Under the pieces are notes generated by a model, which had not been told where the DNA came from, did no database searches, and saw only the letters and a list, made by a program, of their open reading frames with translations. A program made the translations under genes and the position numbers. From Pseudomonadota bacterium (GTDB taxonomy: Bacteria > Pseudomonadota > Alphaproteobacteria > Acetobacterales > Acetobacteraceae), in the NCBI GenBank assembly GCA_021819535.1, contig JAKAQU010000143.1, positions 1-7,296 on the forward strand: 7,296 nucleotides of DNA, in the 5' to 3' direction. Shown here piece after piece: positions 6,505 through 7,296 of the stretch (the first letter of the stretch is position 1; each line of letters starts with the position of its first letter).

Positions 6505-7296
6505 ATGAGCCAATTTGCTAGCACGGCGGATCTCGCCGAGAAAAAAATCTCCTTCGAGGAACTCGGTCCCGGGCTCTATGGCTATACCGCCGAGGGCGAT
6601 CCCAATTCGGGTGTCGTGATCGGCGATCGCTCGGTTCTCGTCGTCGATGCCCAGGCGACGCCACAAATGGCCGCCGATGTCATCGCGCGCATCCGCACCA
6701 TCACCGACAAGCCGATCCGCCATGTCGTGCTGTCGCATTATCACGCCGTACGCGTGCTCGGTGCGAGCGCCTACGAAGACGCCGAGATCATCGCCTCCGA
6801 TGTCACCAACGGCCTCATCGAGGAGCGGGGTGCAGCCGACATGGCGAGCGAGATCGGCCGTTTTCCACGGCTTTTCCGTGGCCGCGCCTCGATCCCCGGT
6901 CTCACTCATCCGCATCTCGTCTTTCACGACCGCATGACGCTCAAGCTCGGAAAACGGCGTGTCGAGATCATCCATATCGGGCGTTCGCATACCGCCGGCG
7001 ACACCATCGTCTGGCTGCCGGAGGAAAAAGTTCTCTTCGCCGGCGATACGGTCGAATTTGGTGCAACTCCCTACTGCGGCGATGCCCATTTCACCGACTG
7101 GCCGGCAACCCTCGAAAAACTGCGGGCATTCGGCGCCGAGCGGCTGGTGCCGGGGCGCGGGCGTTCCCTGATCGGCCGCGATGAAGTCGAGGAAGGGATC
7201 GCCGGCACCGCAAACTTCACCGCCGATCTCTTCGCGATCGTCAAAACGGGGGTTGCGAAGAAACTGCCGCTTCACGAAATTTATGCCCAGGCGATG
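6505..7296 (+). CDS. MBL-fold metallohydrolase-like protein with altered metal site (incomplete at right edge)
   Basis: The first 264 residues of a metallo-beta-lactamase-fold protein, open to the end of the window. The ATG at 6505 is the only ATG after an in-frame stop at 6484-6486 and has a weak A-rich ribosome site (GGAAAAG at 6491-6497). MBL landmarks are in order: the strands around VLVVDA (44-49), the first metal loop SHYHAVR (77-83), the third His in SHTAGDT (His162), the bridging Asp181 in FAGDT, and the last loop in VPGRG (215-219). Compared with the canonical HxHxDH and PGHG motifs, Asp-His is replaced by Val82-Arg83 and the last His by Arg218. The three ligands of the first zinc site (His78, His80, His162) and the bridging Asp remain. 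I recall HYHAVR and PGRG recurring in a group of uncharacterised MBL proteins, so this may be a family trait and not decay. No signal peptide is seen. It may hydrolyse an ester, lactone or thioester made in this module, or bind without catalysis. Confidence 0.85.
   Translation, partial: MSQFASTADLAEKKISFEELGPGLYGYTAEGDPNSGVVIGDRSVLVVDAQATPQMAADVIARIRTITDKPIRHVVLSHYHAVRVLGASAYEDAEIIASDVTNGLIEERGAADMASEIGRFPRLFRGRASIPGLTHPHLVFHDRMTLKLGKRRVEIIHIGRSHTAGDTIVWLPEEKVLFAGDTVEFGATPYCGDAHFTDWPATLEKLRAFGAERLVPGRGRSLIGRDEVEEGIAGTANFTADLFAIVKTGVAKKLPLHEIYAQAM

Noticed and set aside
6442..7275. 277-codon minus-strand open frame opposite the MBL gene
   Set aside because: The plus-strand frame carries the ordered MBL motifs, while this one shows none.
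1..7296. CRISPR arrays, tRNA/rRNA genes, insertion sequences, tandem repeats
   Set aside because: Scanned by eye on both strands; no regularly spaced repeats, tRNA-like cloverleaf, transposase frame or flanking inverted repeats seen.

Overview
High-GC, densely packed bacterial DNA (roughly two thirds G+C by eye). The Tat-type signal on the binding protein, the gene families and the codon choice suggest an alphaproteobacterium, possibly Rhodospirillales/Acetobacteraceae. The taxonomic guess is weak because there is no rRNA or other phylogenetic marker. I see no mobile element, tRNA, rRNA or CRISPR array.

Layout: six protein genes fill nearly the whole window. (1) On the minus strand, an acyl-CoA synthetase (768-2393) is followed by a short-chain dehydrogenase/reductase (13-771), joined by a 4-nt ATGA stop/start overlap. 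(2) Diverging from them on the plus strand is an IclR-family regulator (2567-3412). (3) Converging on the regulator, with 65 bp of shared coding DNA, is a minus-strand flavoprotein of the 3-ketosteroid-delta1-dehydrogenase / fumarate-reductase type (3348-5078). (4) Diverging from the flavoprotein is a plus-strand pair: a Tat-exported LivJ-type solute-binding protein (5208-6455) and, 49 nt later, a metallo-beta-lactamase-fold protein (6505 to the right edge, incomplete). The two divergent intergenic regions (2394-2566 and 5079-5207) carry the plausible promoters. In the second, the two predicted -35 elements lie on top of each other. There is no gene-free stretch longer than about 175 bases.

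How the genes may work together (inference): the set reads as a local catabolic module for an unidentified carboxylic acid or cyclic ketone. The binding protein would capture the compound in the periplasm, the ligase would activate a carboxylate to its CoA thioester, the flavoprotein would introduce a double bond next to a carbonyl, and the SDR would interconvert an alcohol and a ketone. The MBL-fold protein might hydrolyse an ester, lactone or thioester, and the IclR protein would sense an intermediate. No transporter permease, ring-cleavage enzyme or other substrate-defining gene is visible, so the substrate cannot be named.

The most unusual points are the MBL-fold protein, whose second metal site appears dismantled (HxHxVR and PGRG in place of HxHxDH and PGHG), the KstD-like active site outside any visible steroid cluster, the shared -35 region, and the convergent coding overlap at the regulator's Pro-rich tail.
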